The notes beneath the pieces were generated by a model that was given only the letters and a program-made list of their open reading frames with translations, searched no databases and had not been told where the DNA came from. From positions 1,364,001-1,428,000 of the forward strand of contig JAQOTA010000058.1 in the NCBI GenBank assembly GCA_029532415.1: a stretch of 64,000 nucleotides of DNA, read 5' to 3'. The stretch is from Marasmius tenuissimus (lineage: Eukaryota > Basidiomycota > Agaricomycetes > Agaricales > Marasmiaceae). Positions within the stretch are counted from its first letter, which is position 1, and each line of letters begins with the position of its first letter. This document shows, piece by piece, positions 11,707-22,699 of this stretch. The translations under genes and the position numbers were made by a program.

Positions 11707-13508
11707 TATCGAGTGTCTGGTTAGGAGTATCGTAGCAAGGTCGTTTTGGTCAGCACAATGCTGATATGAACTCTACCATCCTGGCTTGTTGTTTGCAGCT
11801 TTTGCGGTGTCTATGCACCAATTGATAGAGTCCAGCAGAGATTTCTTGGGGCGGTCATTGAGTTTCAGCTTCAAGTTTTACAGGCGAACCTGGTTGGAAC
11901 CTGGGATACTCTCCCTGGTCAGTGTTGAGTCTGTGATCACTGGAGTGCCTGCAACTTACAAGATTTTTCTGAAGGCCCAGTGAGAACCCCGGCTATTTTT
12001 TCTTTGCCGGACACTTGTTTCGCTTCTCAGGTTGCCTCAGGGTACGAGGAGAGGGAGAAACCCGAGGCATATTGCAACTGAGCAGCAGTTGTTGTTCTGA
12101 AAAGACAACGAACTCATGGAGTCCTGGCAGAGGGAATGCGCAAGGCCACTGCCTCTGCCAAATAAAGGCATGCGACAGCCGCATCCGCTTTGCAGCATCG
12201 CGTCTACGGCATGTCTACTTGAGCTTGTTCTAGCGATTCGGAGGAAAAGTAAGGGGAATTGGACGGATGAGGCAATAAAGGGCGGTAATCACCTCCGTCG
12301 ATTGCGGCTATGACTGTCACTGGGACCCCTGATACTCGAAAGTCACGACCGAGCACTGATCTCCGGACAGGGTGCATCTTTTGGCGCCCAACATATCCGG
12401 ATTTGCACCCACGTCCGGACGATGGACCAGCCCTTGTCAATGTAGGTCAAAAATTTCAGTAGCCCTACCGAGTAAAACCAAATGTTGGCATTGCATCGCA
12501 CGCATTCAAACGAAGGTACAAAAATCCTGAATTGAACTGTGAACCTCAATTCGACCTCCCGTGAAGTTTCCGGACCAGCCACCTTTGGTCTAAGTCAGGA
12601 CGTTGACTGTCAGGGGTCCTCCGTTACTAGACGCCCATTCGAAAATCCCCGAACATTCCGCTAGTCACTTTCGCATCTTCCGACTGCAAACCACTCTCAT
12701 CATATGTGGTTCATTGATCCCACCTTGAAGCCATTCCTGTACCTGAGTATAGAGTCCTAATAGCGTGAAGGAGAAAAGGATGTCATAGACGGGAGAGGCA
12801 GGGATTGTGGCAGTAGCTGCATCGGGAAGATCACAAAAAACCGGTCTTGGCCGTTCCTGGCCGTTTTACGCTAAGGATCAGGGTCCTGACCGGCTATGTC
12901 TGTTTTTCCGCAGGCTGGGTCTTCAGCACACAAACCCGGCCATACAGCCCATTTCCCGAGGCAAAATGTAGGCTCACAATAATTTTCGGTCTGGATAGAC
13001 CATGCTGATGGTATTTATCTTTCCATTAGCATTACATATGGTTCTCTGAGTGCGGTATTTGTGTAGCTTTTTTGGACCTTTGAGCCTGTCAGCCTGCGAG
13101 AATGGCTGAAAAGCCAAGAACTGCCGAAACCGGCCGCCGGAAAATTACTCGTCTTCCTGATGTGTCATTAAGGATGCCGTGGCTGACCCCCTGGATAGGT
13201 GCGGGGACTTCCCCGTTGAGGTGGACATCCTCACAGCCAGCACTGCCTACTGGAACCGTTGCATTGAATACTACAACGTTTCTTGTACGCAAAGGCCGTC
13301 GTGAAGGTTGCCATGAGTGCAGTGTGTGGTAGCCAACAACAGCGACACTATTTTCAGTATATTCGATACGTTCTCGTGTCCCCGATACGGAGGCGTGGCA
13401 GATGTTCCAAATTGGACGAGAAGTTTTTCGCTACACGGCGTAAGGCTGTAAGATCTGAGGTCAATCAACAGAAAAAGACGCCTGAACGTTGAATCGCACC
13501 CCAACGAA
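11707..13508. other. 1.8 kb with no recognisable gene
   Basis: Only short scattered frames, none with a recognised motif. Around 12840-12960 there is a GC-rich patch with repeated GGCCGTT and CCGGTC words. It includes the likely promoter of the minus-strand kinase, but no TATA box like that of the paralogues was found. Confidence 0.35.
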
Positions 13509-14351
13509 CTACTTCAGCTGACGTGCCTTCGTTGCACGTAATATACCCCAATTCAATCTGCTCATACGTCCTGAGCAACACACATGGTTTCGGACGAGCT
13601 CTGAAGGGAGTCGAGATGTGATGCCATGGTCAACATGCGAGAGGTGGCTGGGCGACGCGCCCATCGAGGACAAGGGCAGATTCGATCTGAACCCATGTTT
13701 CGAATCTGACGTTCTCAACGCGCTTTGACATCTCCTGTAGAATATATCTTTGGCGAGTCCAGATAATGCGACATGTTTTTCCTGCATTGGTAGCAAATGT
13801 AAGAGGGATACTCGATCGTATTTCTATGAAAACAAATGCACATTGCCTTGAGATCTGACAAGTCAGAACCAGACTCGAGAGAATATCGATAGAATCGTGT
13901 CCGGAGATGATGACCCTACAGAGGACTGTGTCGGCTGGTCGGCATCTCGAGATGTAGTTCCTGCTTCCAGCCCTGTTTCGATTACCGTCCCAGGTCCAGG
14001 TAACGAGCCGTTTGCTTTGGCTCAGCTTGCTTCTCATCGGGGTCATTCAAGGGTGCAGTCGAGCTACTTCATTCTTCCGTATGGACCCTATGCTCCGTGC
14101 CCACCCCCACCCAAATCGAGTCCCAAAGAACTCGCATTGGAATCCAGATTGATGGATGAGTTGATCCTGCCGTTACGTGTAAAATACGCTGCCAAATGTT
14201 TTACCAGCAAATGCAGTTGAGATCGTGAGGGCGATGGGGGGTACCTTAAACACCATACCTGTGGGTAATGGAGGTCAAAAGGAGGTTGGAATTGACGATA
14301 CAACATTCGAAATACCAAGTACATCATTTCCTGCGCTAGCATGAGGCCCAA
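13509..14351 (-). pseudogene. Possible VPS54-like fragment (copy 2, heavily decayed)
   Basis: The plus-strand text around 14085-14160 (PPPPKSSPKELALES in translation) is the counterpart of 7940-7990 in copy 1, and the flanks show the same order of words. The minus frames are short and broken. The assignment rests on similarity to copy 1 rather than on a readable domain. Confidence 0.3.
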
Positions 14352-14549
14352 TCAGCGCTTTACTCCGATCCGAAACGGCATTCAGTGTTCCCTCCTCCTT
14401 GGTCTACGTCTCATTTCAACAACTCCCTCGACAGCTTTTGATCCCTCTGCTCCATCCTTTTTCATCCCTCGCACTTTTTCGCTTCAATCAGGCGATTCCC
14501 AATCCGTCGTGTAATTCTCGCGTCTATGTGGAGCATCTCATTGACTGTA

Positions 14550-15243
14550 TCAATGGTACTGCCCGAATGCAAAAGCCGCAGATTCGAAAGTGCTGCGAAA
14601 GGACTGGATGATCGGAGAGGAATCTAAAGCGACAGGTGTATCTTCAGCATATCCAGGCAATACAAAAGGTTCTCTTGTGGCGGGATTCGATACGATAGCG
14701 AAGTGGGATCGTTCGTACAGGCGTTTAGACGCGACAAGTCGAGGGAAGAGGATAGGAGAGGATATATTGAGGGCGGTACACGCGCTGATTACTGCGTTCG
14801 TGTCGGGCGGTGGTAGACACGTCATTGATGGCGGGCCTTCAGAGTCTCCCATTCTCTCCTCGTAGGTACCCATCAAAGTTCTTCCTTCAAACGCGCGGAG
14901 GCTCAACTGGTTCGGCCCATTTCCGGATTACGCACTGTGTGCTTCGAGAAGTGCTTGATTCTCCTGTGAGGCTTATAGTAACCCTTGACAGAATTCGTAT
15001 CAGAAGTTGGGTTGTTTCTCGCTGTCACATACGTCCCTTCGTGAACAGTTATACTGGAGACTCTCGGCGTAACGGAGTCGGTGGATGTGGGATTATCGGG
15101 TTTGGCGAGGGAGAATAGGGGGTGGTGACGTCCAGCGTTGCTGTACCAGCGGGTGAAGGATGGATCATGTCGGGTAGTGGGCGTTGATGACATGAAATTC
15201 GAGGTGAGAGGTAAGGGAATCGACGTTTTGGTCCGCTTCTCAA
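14550..15243 (-). pseudogene. VPS54-like 5' fragment (copy 3)
   Basis: Minus-strand reading near 14890-14850 gives KNFDGYLRGE, matching RRKDFDGYLRAV of copy 1. Further along, IIQSFRSTFESAAFAFGQ matches VVQSFCDTFESTIVHLG of the copy at 41.0 kb. Frames are interrupted throughout. The segment aligns with 40.4-41.5 kb over most of its length, including the ATACTGGAGACxCT block at 15051 and 41476, so the two arose by duplication. Confidence 0.5.
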
Positions 15244-15249
15244 TCCAAC

Positions 15250-15928
15250 ATGTACAACTACCAGCTCGATTTTCCATTTGTCTTTCTATGATGCCTTGGA
15301 TCTTTGGCTCCAACCTAACGTCTTTCAATCCCCTACGTGCCGTTCTCTCGCCTGCGTCCCAAAGCATTCCGGGTGCCGGGGTAACGAGTGTGGTAATCGT
15401 AGATTGGACAGTACTGTGTAAAATCGAAGATCGGGCGCTCAGGTACTGAGAAAGTTTCTGTTGTAGCGGCGGTAAGCGTGAGACATCTTCGGATCCGAGT
15501 ACTCGAAAGGGCCGTAGAACTTGAAGATTGAGGCGTTCGTGTCGAGGGCGTTCGTAGTGCCCATCGAACTCTTTCCCCTCATGTCCGGTAACTAAGCTGG
15601 TCCGACTCCAATGCTATGTCGAAATAACGCGTTGTGAGCTCTAGCAGGAGCTTGTTTCTTTTGGGGTTGTTGAGAGCAGGAGACGACACTTGCGTCGAGA
15701 TGCACTAGGTTATTTCCCGCTGTCCATACGTTCCTTTTGTGATATTTGTTTATCTATACCGAAGGCGGTTTCGGCGTAGCGGAATCGGTAGTTGTTTGTG
15801 AGAGCGATGGAGGAGGATGGAGGCGATAGCGTGTTCTGGTGATCCGGTCCAGGAGGAGGTGGGGTTGACCGATGATGACAGGTGGGAAAGGTGTGGGCGG
15901 CTAAATCTTCATGGACGCGGTATGACAT
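15250..15928 (-). pseudogene. VPS54-like 5' fragment (copy 4)
   Basis: Minus strand: QPQKKQAPARAHNALF (about 15670-15625), then MRGKEFDGHYE (about 15585-15550), then LPPLQQKLSQYLSA (about 15465-15425). These match in order the NNPHKKQAPPKAH, VRRKDFDGYL and LPLQEKFSRSLNA blocks of copy 1. Stops and shifts separate them. It lies directly behind copy 3 in the same orientation, giving a small tandem array. Confidence 0.5.
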
Positions 15929-16140
15929 GGGCGCTTGTAGGTGCAGGGGACAAACATCTCGAAATCTAAACCATCACTGGCCATCACGATCCCTTGTCGC
16001 TCGATCTTCTTTATTTCTACAAGACACTCAAATGACAAGTCAGTACCTTTATATATCGCATCGTCGCGACTGAACCAAGGGTACTCATTTCTATCTCATA
16101 GCTCATCTAGAAGCGACCATACAGTTGGCTTGACCTAGGA
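15929..16140. repeat. Duplicated segment, paralogous to 41640-41861
   Basis: Shared words in the same order at both sites include GCGCTTGTAGGTGC, TCGCTCGATCTTC, ATGACAAGTCAGTA, GACTGAACCAAGGGTACT and AAGCGACCATACAGTTGGCT. No coding frame is evident. With the adjoining VPS54-like copies it defines a duplicated block of roughly 1.5 kb. Confidence 0.7.
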
Positions 16141-16589
16141 GTGCTACTTAAGCCCACCAGTCAGCCTCGATTCTGTTCCAAATCAAGTCGAATCTTACAA
16201 AGATGGGTGTTGGTCGACGGTGCGTGTCGTGACTCCTCGTGAAAAAACGTTTGGCTGAAGTTTTTCGGACGCACAAAGTAGAATGTCCAGTCGCGACTCG
16301 TCGGTACCTAGAGGAACCGAATCCATACGGTCTATCATCAAATTAGGTCGACACACACGTCTCACACCCAAGAGATCTAGAGTCTCTTGTTTTTACAAAA
16401 GGCCGAAGCATAGGAGATCGAAGGCCGATCGTCACCAACTCTTCCCCCCCCCACCAAAGCGTGAAGCGTGGAACACTAAACTACTCCCATCTCATTGTCG
16501 GGTGCCCCTCGCAACCCTGAGATGCCCCCGTCCGATGCCACAGGATTTTGTATGCCACAATGGGACCTGTTGGGTTTCGACAAGACCAC

Positions 16590-16780
16590 TGCCACAAACT
16601 GAACACAATGGGAATCCGAGGGCCAGGCGGTCATTTGCATGAACCAAACAAGGTTTCCGGCGAGACAGCTTGGGCCTCTGATGCTATAGTTGTTGTGTTG
16701 GACATAATAAAAGATACATTGTGGGCCCCCACAGGAGATATATAAACCCTCGGCACTCTCAGTTCCTCCACACAAATACG
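16590..16780 (+). promoter_or_regulatory. Promoter block shared by kinase and pseudokinase genes (copy at kinase 2)
   Basis: Contains CACAAACTGAACACAATGGG, CTTGGGCCTC, ATAATAAAAGATACA, TGGGCCCCCACAGG and a TATA-like ATATATAAACCCTCGGC about 80 bp upstream of the ATG at 16821. The same ordered words occur upstream of the pseudokinase at 23980 and in the split promoter at 43.2 and 46.75 kb. Confidence 0.6.
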
Positions 16781-16820
16781 CTCCCTCTCTCCCTCTCTTC
16801 TACGCGTGCGTTGAATATCC

Positions 16821-18720
16821 ATGGGCAAATTCTACGATTCAAAAGACCCGAAAGGTTTCGACGACGTCAACGGTGATAATCGTCAAGCCCTGGACAGTCT
16901 TTCCGGCGGCAACTCCCACATTCACAATCTCCACACCGGCACTGGCGTACAGAACAACAATGATGGAGGCGGGCAGCAGAATGTGAACTATTGGACTCAC
17001 GGTGGCATTGGACCCAACAACGGTTAGTCGAGTATCCTGGTCTCTTCAAAGTATCTGTATGGTAACGAGTCGTCGCCACATCGTAGATGACCCCCCGCCG
17101 TACGCTTTTAAGGCAGACGTTGGTTCGAGCAACAGCAGTCGAGGCGGATTTCGGGAACAGCACGTCAACAGTGAGGTTTAATCTTGACCCGTTGGATTTT
17201 CGTGTGCTCACCTGCAGCGTGTATGCTCTCTCTCCAGACGACTCATCACCTCGTGCCCATGCTCCTGCAAGAGACTGGGAAACAAAGGAACGGCGCGAGC
17301 TTATGACCCTTCCACCACTACCAAACGCTGGCCAGCCCCTCAGCCCGAAGGAACTCGCAAGAAAAGAGACCGTGTTCAAGCAGCTGATCGACGACCCAGT
17401 GCATTATGAACAAGTTATGAGATGCGAGGGCTACGACGCGCAACGTGTTCTAGACAACTGGCAATTGGTGAGATTCAAATCAAATCCCTTCGTGTCGTGG
17501 ACCAGACACTCAACAAGAGCTTCTTCTCGACAGATGATCGAGTGCACCAGGGATAGGGGTGTTCGCACTCACCTCATGCGTTCAATGCTCGAGCTCTCGA
17601 ACAATTCAGGTCTTTTCCCGCAGTGTTTGGAGATCGAGCAAGTGAAGGATCTCAGCAAAGGCTCCGCATACGGCGGCTATGCGGATATCTGGACGGGGAA
17701 GATTGGTGGCATGAAGGTGGCGGTGAAAGTGGTCCATGGAAGTCGCGATTTTCTGAAGCGTGAACGAGCGATCAAGGTGCATTTCAACGTCTGTGTACAG
17801 GGCTTATCAGGGCTGACGCACAATCTCACAAAGGCCTTCATGCGAGAAGCGATAATCTGGCGAAATTTGAACCACCCAAACGTCGTACCGTTCACGGGCA
17901 TGTATTGGTTCAACAAGGACCAGAAGGAGATTTGCCTAGTATCGCCGTGGATGGAAAATGGAACCCTTCCAGAGTTTTTGAAAAGCCATCCCGAAGTCGA
18001 TCATGCCACTCAACGACGACTGGCAAGTGATTCATCTGACTCTATCATTCAACGCTATCTCATACTCTTGAACAGGCGAAAGGTATTGCTCAAGGCATCG
18101 CCTATCTTCACGACCTCCAAATCACGCACGGAGACATGAAAGGCGTAAGTCGATTGAGTACATGTTATAGATTACCGACCGCTCAAAGTTACACGATCAT
18201 TGTAGGCCAATGTCCTCATCACCCCCGAGCACACTGCCTGCATAACCGACTTTGGGCTCTCGCGGATCACCGACAGTCAGAAGTCGAGAGGACTTTCCAA
18301 CACGACACATGAATTGGGACCAGCACGTTGGCGTGCTCCTGAACTTTTGAAATATGGGAGGTCGGCAATGTCTCCCGCAAGCGACGTGTACGCCTTTGGT
18401 TGTGTGTGCTACGAGGTACGCTTCTTCAACTACTCCTTCGCTGTGGAACGGGAAGCTGAAGAGAAGTCCGTAGATCTACGCGAAACGCATTCCTTTCGTA
18501 GACTTTACGGAATATGGGGTGTATAACTTTGTCGTAATGGAAAAGCGAACCCCGAGCCCCCGCCAGAAACGCCATATGAGATGCGGCAGTTGATGGAGGA
18601 ATGCTGGGGCGCGGAACCGGGTGGTCGCCCGAAGGCAGCGAGGATAGTGGAAAGGATAGGTGGTATGGAGGCAGATCGCCCGGGTTTGTATGTGCCTGAA
18701 GGGATTTTGGTGGATATATA
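16821..18720 (+). CDS. Protein kinase, TKL group, with Gly/Asn-rich N-terminus (C-lobe frameshift)
   Basis: The N-terminus MGKFYDS..KGFDDVNGDN matches that of the pseudokinase at 23980 (KGFDRNGDN). The shared segment is TGTGVQNNNDGGGQQNVNYW, ending GPNN at a GTTAGT donor (17024). Then come a helical segment (SPKELARKETVFKQL..RVLDNWQ), YGGYADIWTG, MKVAVKV (VAIK Lys), REAIIWRNLNHPNVVPFTG, hinge VSPWMENGTL, ITHGDMKG, NVLITPEHTACITDFGLSR, ARWRAPELL and DVYAFGCVCYE. At about 18550-18556 the frame breaks by one base: the C-terminal helices (MRQLMEECWGAEPGGRPKAA) lie in another frame and stop at TAA 18718-18720. A one-base lesion or a sequencing error would explain this. As written, the protein would end about 20 codons past the break, lacking the last C-lobe helices. 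The promoter is of the shared type. Confidence 0.7.
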
Positions 18721-19149
18721 AAACTCGGTGGACGTCGTCCAGCCAAGTGCTTGTATGTACAGGGAGGTGTGAATGTCCTGCCAATGCATGCTTCGAGGAC
18801 TCCGATGTACGCACCCGCACGACGGTATGATTTGCGTCTTCATTCCCTGGAACGTACGTATTCAGTCCTGAGACTATCGCTTGGAAGCACGGTACGGGCC
18901 CTACCTGACATATTGATTTTCCGTTTCTCGTCGACCATTGTGGTCGTTAACGTCAGCATCGAGAGTATCATTTCGAGAAGATGTGGGCGCGAATTCGAAA
19001 GTTCGAGAAGGGCAGACGTGTTGCTAGTGGTGGTGGATCGCCACAGTTGAATCGCAGTACAACGTTCGATTGATTCATCCGCCGTACGAAGTTTCTTCCC
19101 CTCGAAACCCTTCCTCCTAGTCCGTCTCTGTTGCTACTCAATTTCTGCG
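18721..19149. other. Kinase 3' flank; no gene seen
   Basis: Only short frames. Words near 19010-19045 resemble the flank downstream of the first kinase at about 6680, consistent with a shared duplicated 3' flank. Confidence 0.3.
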
Positions 19150-19560
19150 CTACCACACCATCTCCTCTCGACGTAACGTGTAAAGTTGTATTGAAGGGCT
19201 TGAACGAGCTTCAAGGACGGTCCAGAGGCATTTTTCGTCACCACCTTCGTGCAGCAACGCTAAGTGGGCTCGACATGTTGATAGGAGAAGCCCTGCAGCA
19301 AGATTCAAACCCAAGTTGACGTTTCCTCCTCGTTCTAGTCGATGTCGGTGTTGATTGTTTGAATTCTCCGCCGCAACTCCCGCGCCCAACAACATTCCCT
19401 CGACACCTTTCACTCCCTCTTTGACCTTTCCGATACCTCGCATCTTTTTCTCCTACCGGACGACTTTCGAGCCCCTATGAGAATTCTCCCGTCTACATCC
19501 TGAAGCATCTCGGAGGAGGTGGGTGTTGACATGACATTCGGGAGGAGATGGGCGGCTAGA
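19150..19560 (-). pseudogene. VPS54-like fragment (copy 5)
   Basis: The minus strand gives RGIGKVKEGVKGVEGMLLGAG, which corresponds to the RIEKVEDGLKGIEGAVGVMG segment of the copy at 42.45 kb. In VPS54 this coiled-coil part follows the EISxRSxxFF block. Around 19520 the ACATGACATTC words match the 5' end of other copies. There is no continuous frame. Confidence 0.45.
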
Positions 19561-20392
19561 ATATTGTGACGAGCGCCTTGAACGGTCTGTCCGGAGCGTG
19601 ACCACCAACTCGATCTTCGCGATTTGCGATTCAAGCTACGTAATCCATAGCGCCGCCCTAGGCGACAAGTTCCCTCTTGGAGCAAGTACTGTACGTGCAA
19701 TCCTCCTACATGCTTATCCTTCACCTGAAATCCTTACTCAAGTGATTTTCAGGCCTGGGACTCGGAACGAGCTGAGATGCTAGTCAATTGAAGTGCCTGA
19801 AGTGCCTGATATGTCAAGTGTAGTCGAAAAAGGTGGGAACGGCGATCCTCCAGCACTCAGGTCGACTGACTTTGCTAGATACTAATAGGGCGTAACGATG
19901 GAAATCATTGCACTGGAAGACGGTGCATCATAATCATAGGTACTAGAAGGTACGAATCATGAAGCTCACCCTGGAGCACTGATATGTGCATGGTCGAGGT
20001 GCTGTGTGATCAATCTGGGCTGGACAGGTCCGGAAGATTATTTTTCGTCGCGTCCGGAGTCGTGCGGTAGTGTCCATTGGATAAAGATGCGGTCTGCTTC
20101 GTTTGCATCATTGCGAATGTTATCATTTCATTGGAGCCAATATTCTCACCCCCTCTATTACTTTCATCAAAGATGGTCGCCCTTTCGGCATAATCTCCGT
20201 CACCTGCAGATGTGAGAGATATGTCACTGGACAAGATTTGTGTGATAGTACCGCCCGAGCGTGCTGTATAAACACACACGATGCATCCTGATGCATCTCC
20301 CGTTTCTCCAGTACCATCGCTTCACGACTTCAAACGTCTTATCTCCATTCCAAATCCCTCCGGCCCCGACCTAATCTAGTCTGGTACGCCTC
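19561..20392 (+). promoter_or_regulatory. Intergenic region and promoter of the GNAT gene
   Basis: No convincing gene. A TATA-like TGCTGTATAAACACAC sits at about 20259-20274, some 120 bp upstream of the ATG at 20393. The C/T-rich TCCATTCCAAATCCCTCC stretch just before the ATG is a usual basidiomycete leader. Confidence 0.4.
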
Positions 20393-21427
20393 ATGTTACC
20401 CGTTACCTCTTCATTCAGCACTACCGTGTATTTCAAGCCTTCACAGGTTCCCAACGACGTCTGGGATGTCTTGAAGGCTCATGAGGTTGACGCTAATTGC
20501 GTCCTTCCCGTCATGATCGAGGAGCTTCCCAACATGATCAAGGAGCTAGCTCTGGAGCATTCTGGCGCCGTCCCCCGCGGCGCCAGCCAATTCTGGATTG
20601 TGTGCCGCAGTGGACAGGTTGTTGAACTTGTCCTATCTTGCACAAACAACGCAATGGGCGCCTACCCAATTTTCATCGTCGCCCTCTGTCAGCTTTCGGT
20701 GAACCATCTGCAGTCCCGAATCCAGGTCATGGCCGAAAAGCTGTTAGATGCATCCTCCCTCGAAAGAGTGTTCAGTGTCTTTGCTCCCGATGACATTGCC
20801 TCTATCTTTGCCCAGAAGTGGTCCCGCCTCACCGGAGTCAGCATCCTACCTGAACCGTACTATGCCACCAAACTTTCCTACTGCACTAAAGACACTTTCA
20901 ATCGAAGAGGCCTCACCCAAAATCCGGCATGGGATCTCCGTCCCGCGAGTGACGAGGACCTGCCTGGCGTCGCCGAGCTGTGCCGTCAGTTCGCTGCCAC
21001 GTCCGAGCCCTTCATCCTCGATGAAGAGGGAGCCTTTAAAGAGGCCCAGTACCTCATTCAGAGCACCCAAGTTTGGGTTCACACCGTCTCCACTACCCAC
21101 TACACCGATATCGCCTCCATTGTCGCGTTCACGCGTAACAGTGAAAACAACGCAACGTTAACGAAGGTGTTCACCAATCCCGAATGGCGGGGATATAAAT
21201 GCGCTCAGCGACTGGTTGCTCGCGTGTGCAGGGAGCTCTTGTTCCACCAAGGCAAGAAGAGCGTAGCAATATTCGTCGCTCATGATAATGGAGCCGCTTC
21301 CAAGGTGTATCACAACGTCGGATTTGGTGGGCTGTATCCGTCGAGTCATGGCCTCTCTTCCGCCTCTGGCTGGACCGAGCTTGGCTTCGACCCTGCAAAA
21401 GTTCAGCTTGGACACTGGTCCAGATAA
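20393..21427 (+). CDS. GNAT-family N-acetyltransferase (acyl-CoA N-acyltransferase fold), 344 aa
   Basis: Intact single-exon gene. The C-terminal 150 residues look like a GNAT domain: LRPASDEDLPGVAELCRQFA at its start, a beta strand TLTKVFTNPEWRGYKCAQRL as the acetyl-CoA binding motif A (classic Q/RxxGxG/A loop as WRGYKCA), and FVAHDNGAASKVYHNVGF as motif B. The N-terminal half (about 1-170) contains no recognised motif; in many fungal proteins of this type it is a second diverged GNAT-like fold. The substrate is unknown. Neighbours are pseudogene fragments, so context gives no functional clue. Its clean frame contrasts with the decay around it. Confidence 0.8.
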   Translation: MLPVTSSFSTTVYFKPSQVPNDVWDVLKAHEVDANCVLPVMIEELPNMIKELALEHSGAVPRGASQFWIVCRSGQVVELVLSCTNNAMGAYPIFIVALCQLSVNHLQSRIQVMAEKLLDASSLERVFSVFAPDDIASIFAQKWSRLTGVSILPEPYYATKLSYCTKDTFNRRGLTQNPAWDLRPASDEDLPGVAELCRQFAATSEPFILDEEGAFKEAQYLIQSTQVWVHTVSTTHYTDIASIVAFTRNSENNATLTKVFTNPEWRGYKCAQRLVARVCRELLFHQGKKSVAIFVAHDNGAASKVYHNVGFGGLYPSSHGLSSASGWTELGFDPAKVQLGHWSR

Positions 21428-21838
21428 ATGCGATGCGGTGATTACCAGAGGACTCATTTTCTACTCAGTTGATCGCTGTATTTATCTGTAAACAAGGCTG
21501 GGAACGAATTCTGTTCAACTTGATGATAATTACCTGGATCAACCTGTATAATATTCGTGCATGACGATTTTATCGTGCTCAGTACCGATCGACTTCGTCT
21601 CCATGTTCTGCACTATTCAATCCAGATCCAAACATGTCAACTTCACGGAGGCCAATATCCTACCAAGTAGTAAGTATGGTATGTTTCACGCTGAGAAGTA
21701 TCTCGGGACGACGTGTGGACACCGACTCGTCATCGTATCGCGACATGGTGGCGACCACAGTATTCGTGAGAGTCAGCCTAGGAGATCCAGAGACTAGCTC
21801 ACGTCCGCCCCGAGAGGTGGCAAGTAGCAAGCTTCATC

Positions 21839-22159
21839 TTAACCTCCAACATCATATATGAATTTCCTCCCCCAGTCGTAGTCATCAGCGTCAATCACTC
21901 TCCATCCCCAAAGACAGCTATCGATTCCGTGGTAGTCCGAAGAGCCGCGAACATGAATGTTGAACGAGACCGGGTGGGTGTATGTGAGGAAACGATCTGC
22001 CTCCTGGACCTTGGATAGGACCAGCGGAATTGCCGTGGATTTCAATGGATACTTGGGACTCAGGGCTATCGTGGATGGGGCGAAGGAGCGGCAGAGAGAT
22101 AAATCCCGTTGATACTGTGCAGGCACCCACACCTTGACATCATATCCAAAGATATTCAT
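21839..22159 (-). CDS. Hypothetical protein, 106 aa
   Basis: Uninterrupted minus-strand frame, MNIFGYDVKVWVPAQYQRDL at the start, then SFNIHVRGSSDYHG and IDSCLWGWRVIDADDYDWG, ending TAA at 21839-21841. The composition is ordinary globular protein (Trp, Tyr, alternating hydrophobics), unlike shadow frames. No family recognised, no signal peptide or membrane segment. It converges on the GNAT gene and abuts a VPS54-like remnant at its 5' side, so it could be an exon of a larger lost gene. Confidence 0.35.
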   Translation of the reverse strand: MNIFGYDVKVWVPAQYQRDLSLCRSFAPSTIALSPKYPLKSTAIPLVLSKVQEADRFLTYTHPVSFNIHVRGSSDYHGIDSCLWGWRVIDADDYDWGRKFIYDVGG

Positions 22160-22660
22160 GCCCGTCTCGGAATCCGACGACCCGACTCCATTTTCACGTT
22201 CAATTCTGCTACAAGAGAAGCTTTCACATTATCTGAACATGCTGGGAGTCACGGGACAGGCGAGGAAGAAAATTAGCCAAGGGGAATGGGAATCGGCGTT
22301 GGACGTGTTGGGTGTTTGGGATGTGGGAGGGGAAGACTAATGGCAAAACGCCGGTGTCGAGCGGAGGCGGATTGGAGACGTTCTATGAGGAGGAGGCTTT
22401 GGGTTTCAATATCACCCTTCCGCTGTCTTCGTTGAACGCGTTCAGTGCGTTGCTGCGAGTCAATATATCTCCCAATATCTCTCGAATCGAAACCCGTTCC
22501 TCCACAGTCGCAGCAGCTCAGCCGGCTCTCCCCTAAGCCTAGCCAAAGCACTGTGTGCTTTTTACAGGTGGTCCAGCGCAGTGGAGTTGGTGTGGAGATG
22601 GGAGCTTGGGAGGCCGTTGATGATAATCATGAATGCTTGATGCTCGAGGAACGAAGGAAA
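22160..22660 (+). pseudogene. VPS54-like fragment (copy 6)
   Basis: Plus-strand pieces: LLQEKLSHYLNMLGV (about 22207-22250), QARKKISQGEWESALDVLG (about 22257-22310), then after a frame change FNITLPLSSLNAFSALLRV (about 22405-22465). They correspond in order to the QEKLSHYLDTLE block, the V/QGxWxxAL helix and the PLSSLxAFSALPxHLR block expected in the N-terminal half of fungal VPS54. The EISLRSxxFF segment between the first two is deleted. Confidence 0.55.
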
Positions 22661-22699
22661 GTGTTGTGGGCGTCTAGATGGACGCGATGTATAGCGTAG

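Noticed and set aside
12840..12960. Possible regulatory hairpin in the GGCCGTT/CCGGTC patch
   Set aside because: Arms are short and imperfect, with no adjacent gene or conserved copy to support a function.
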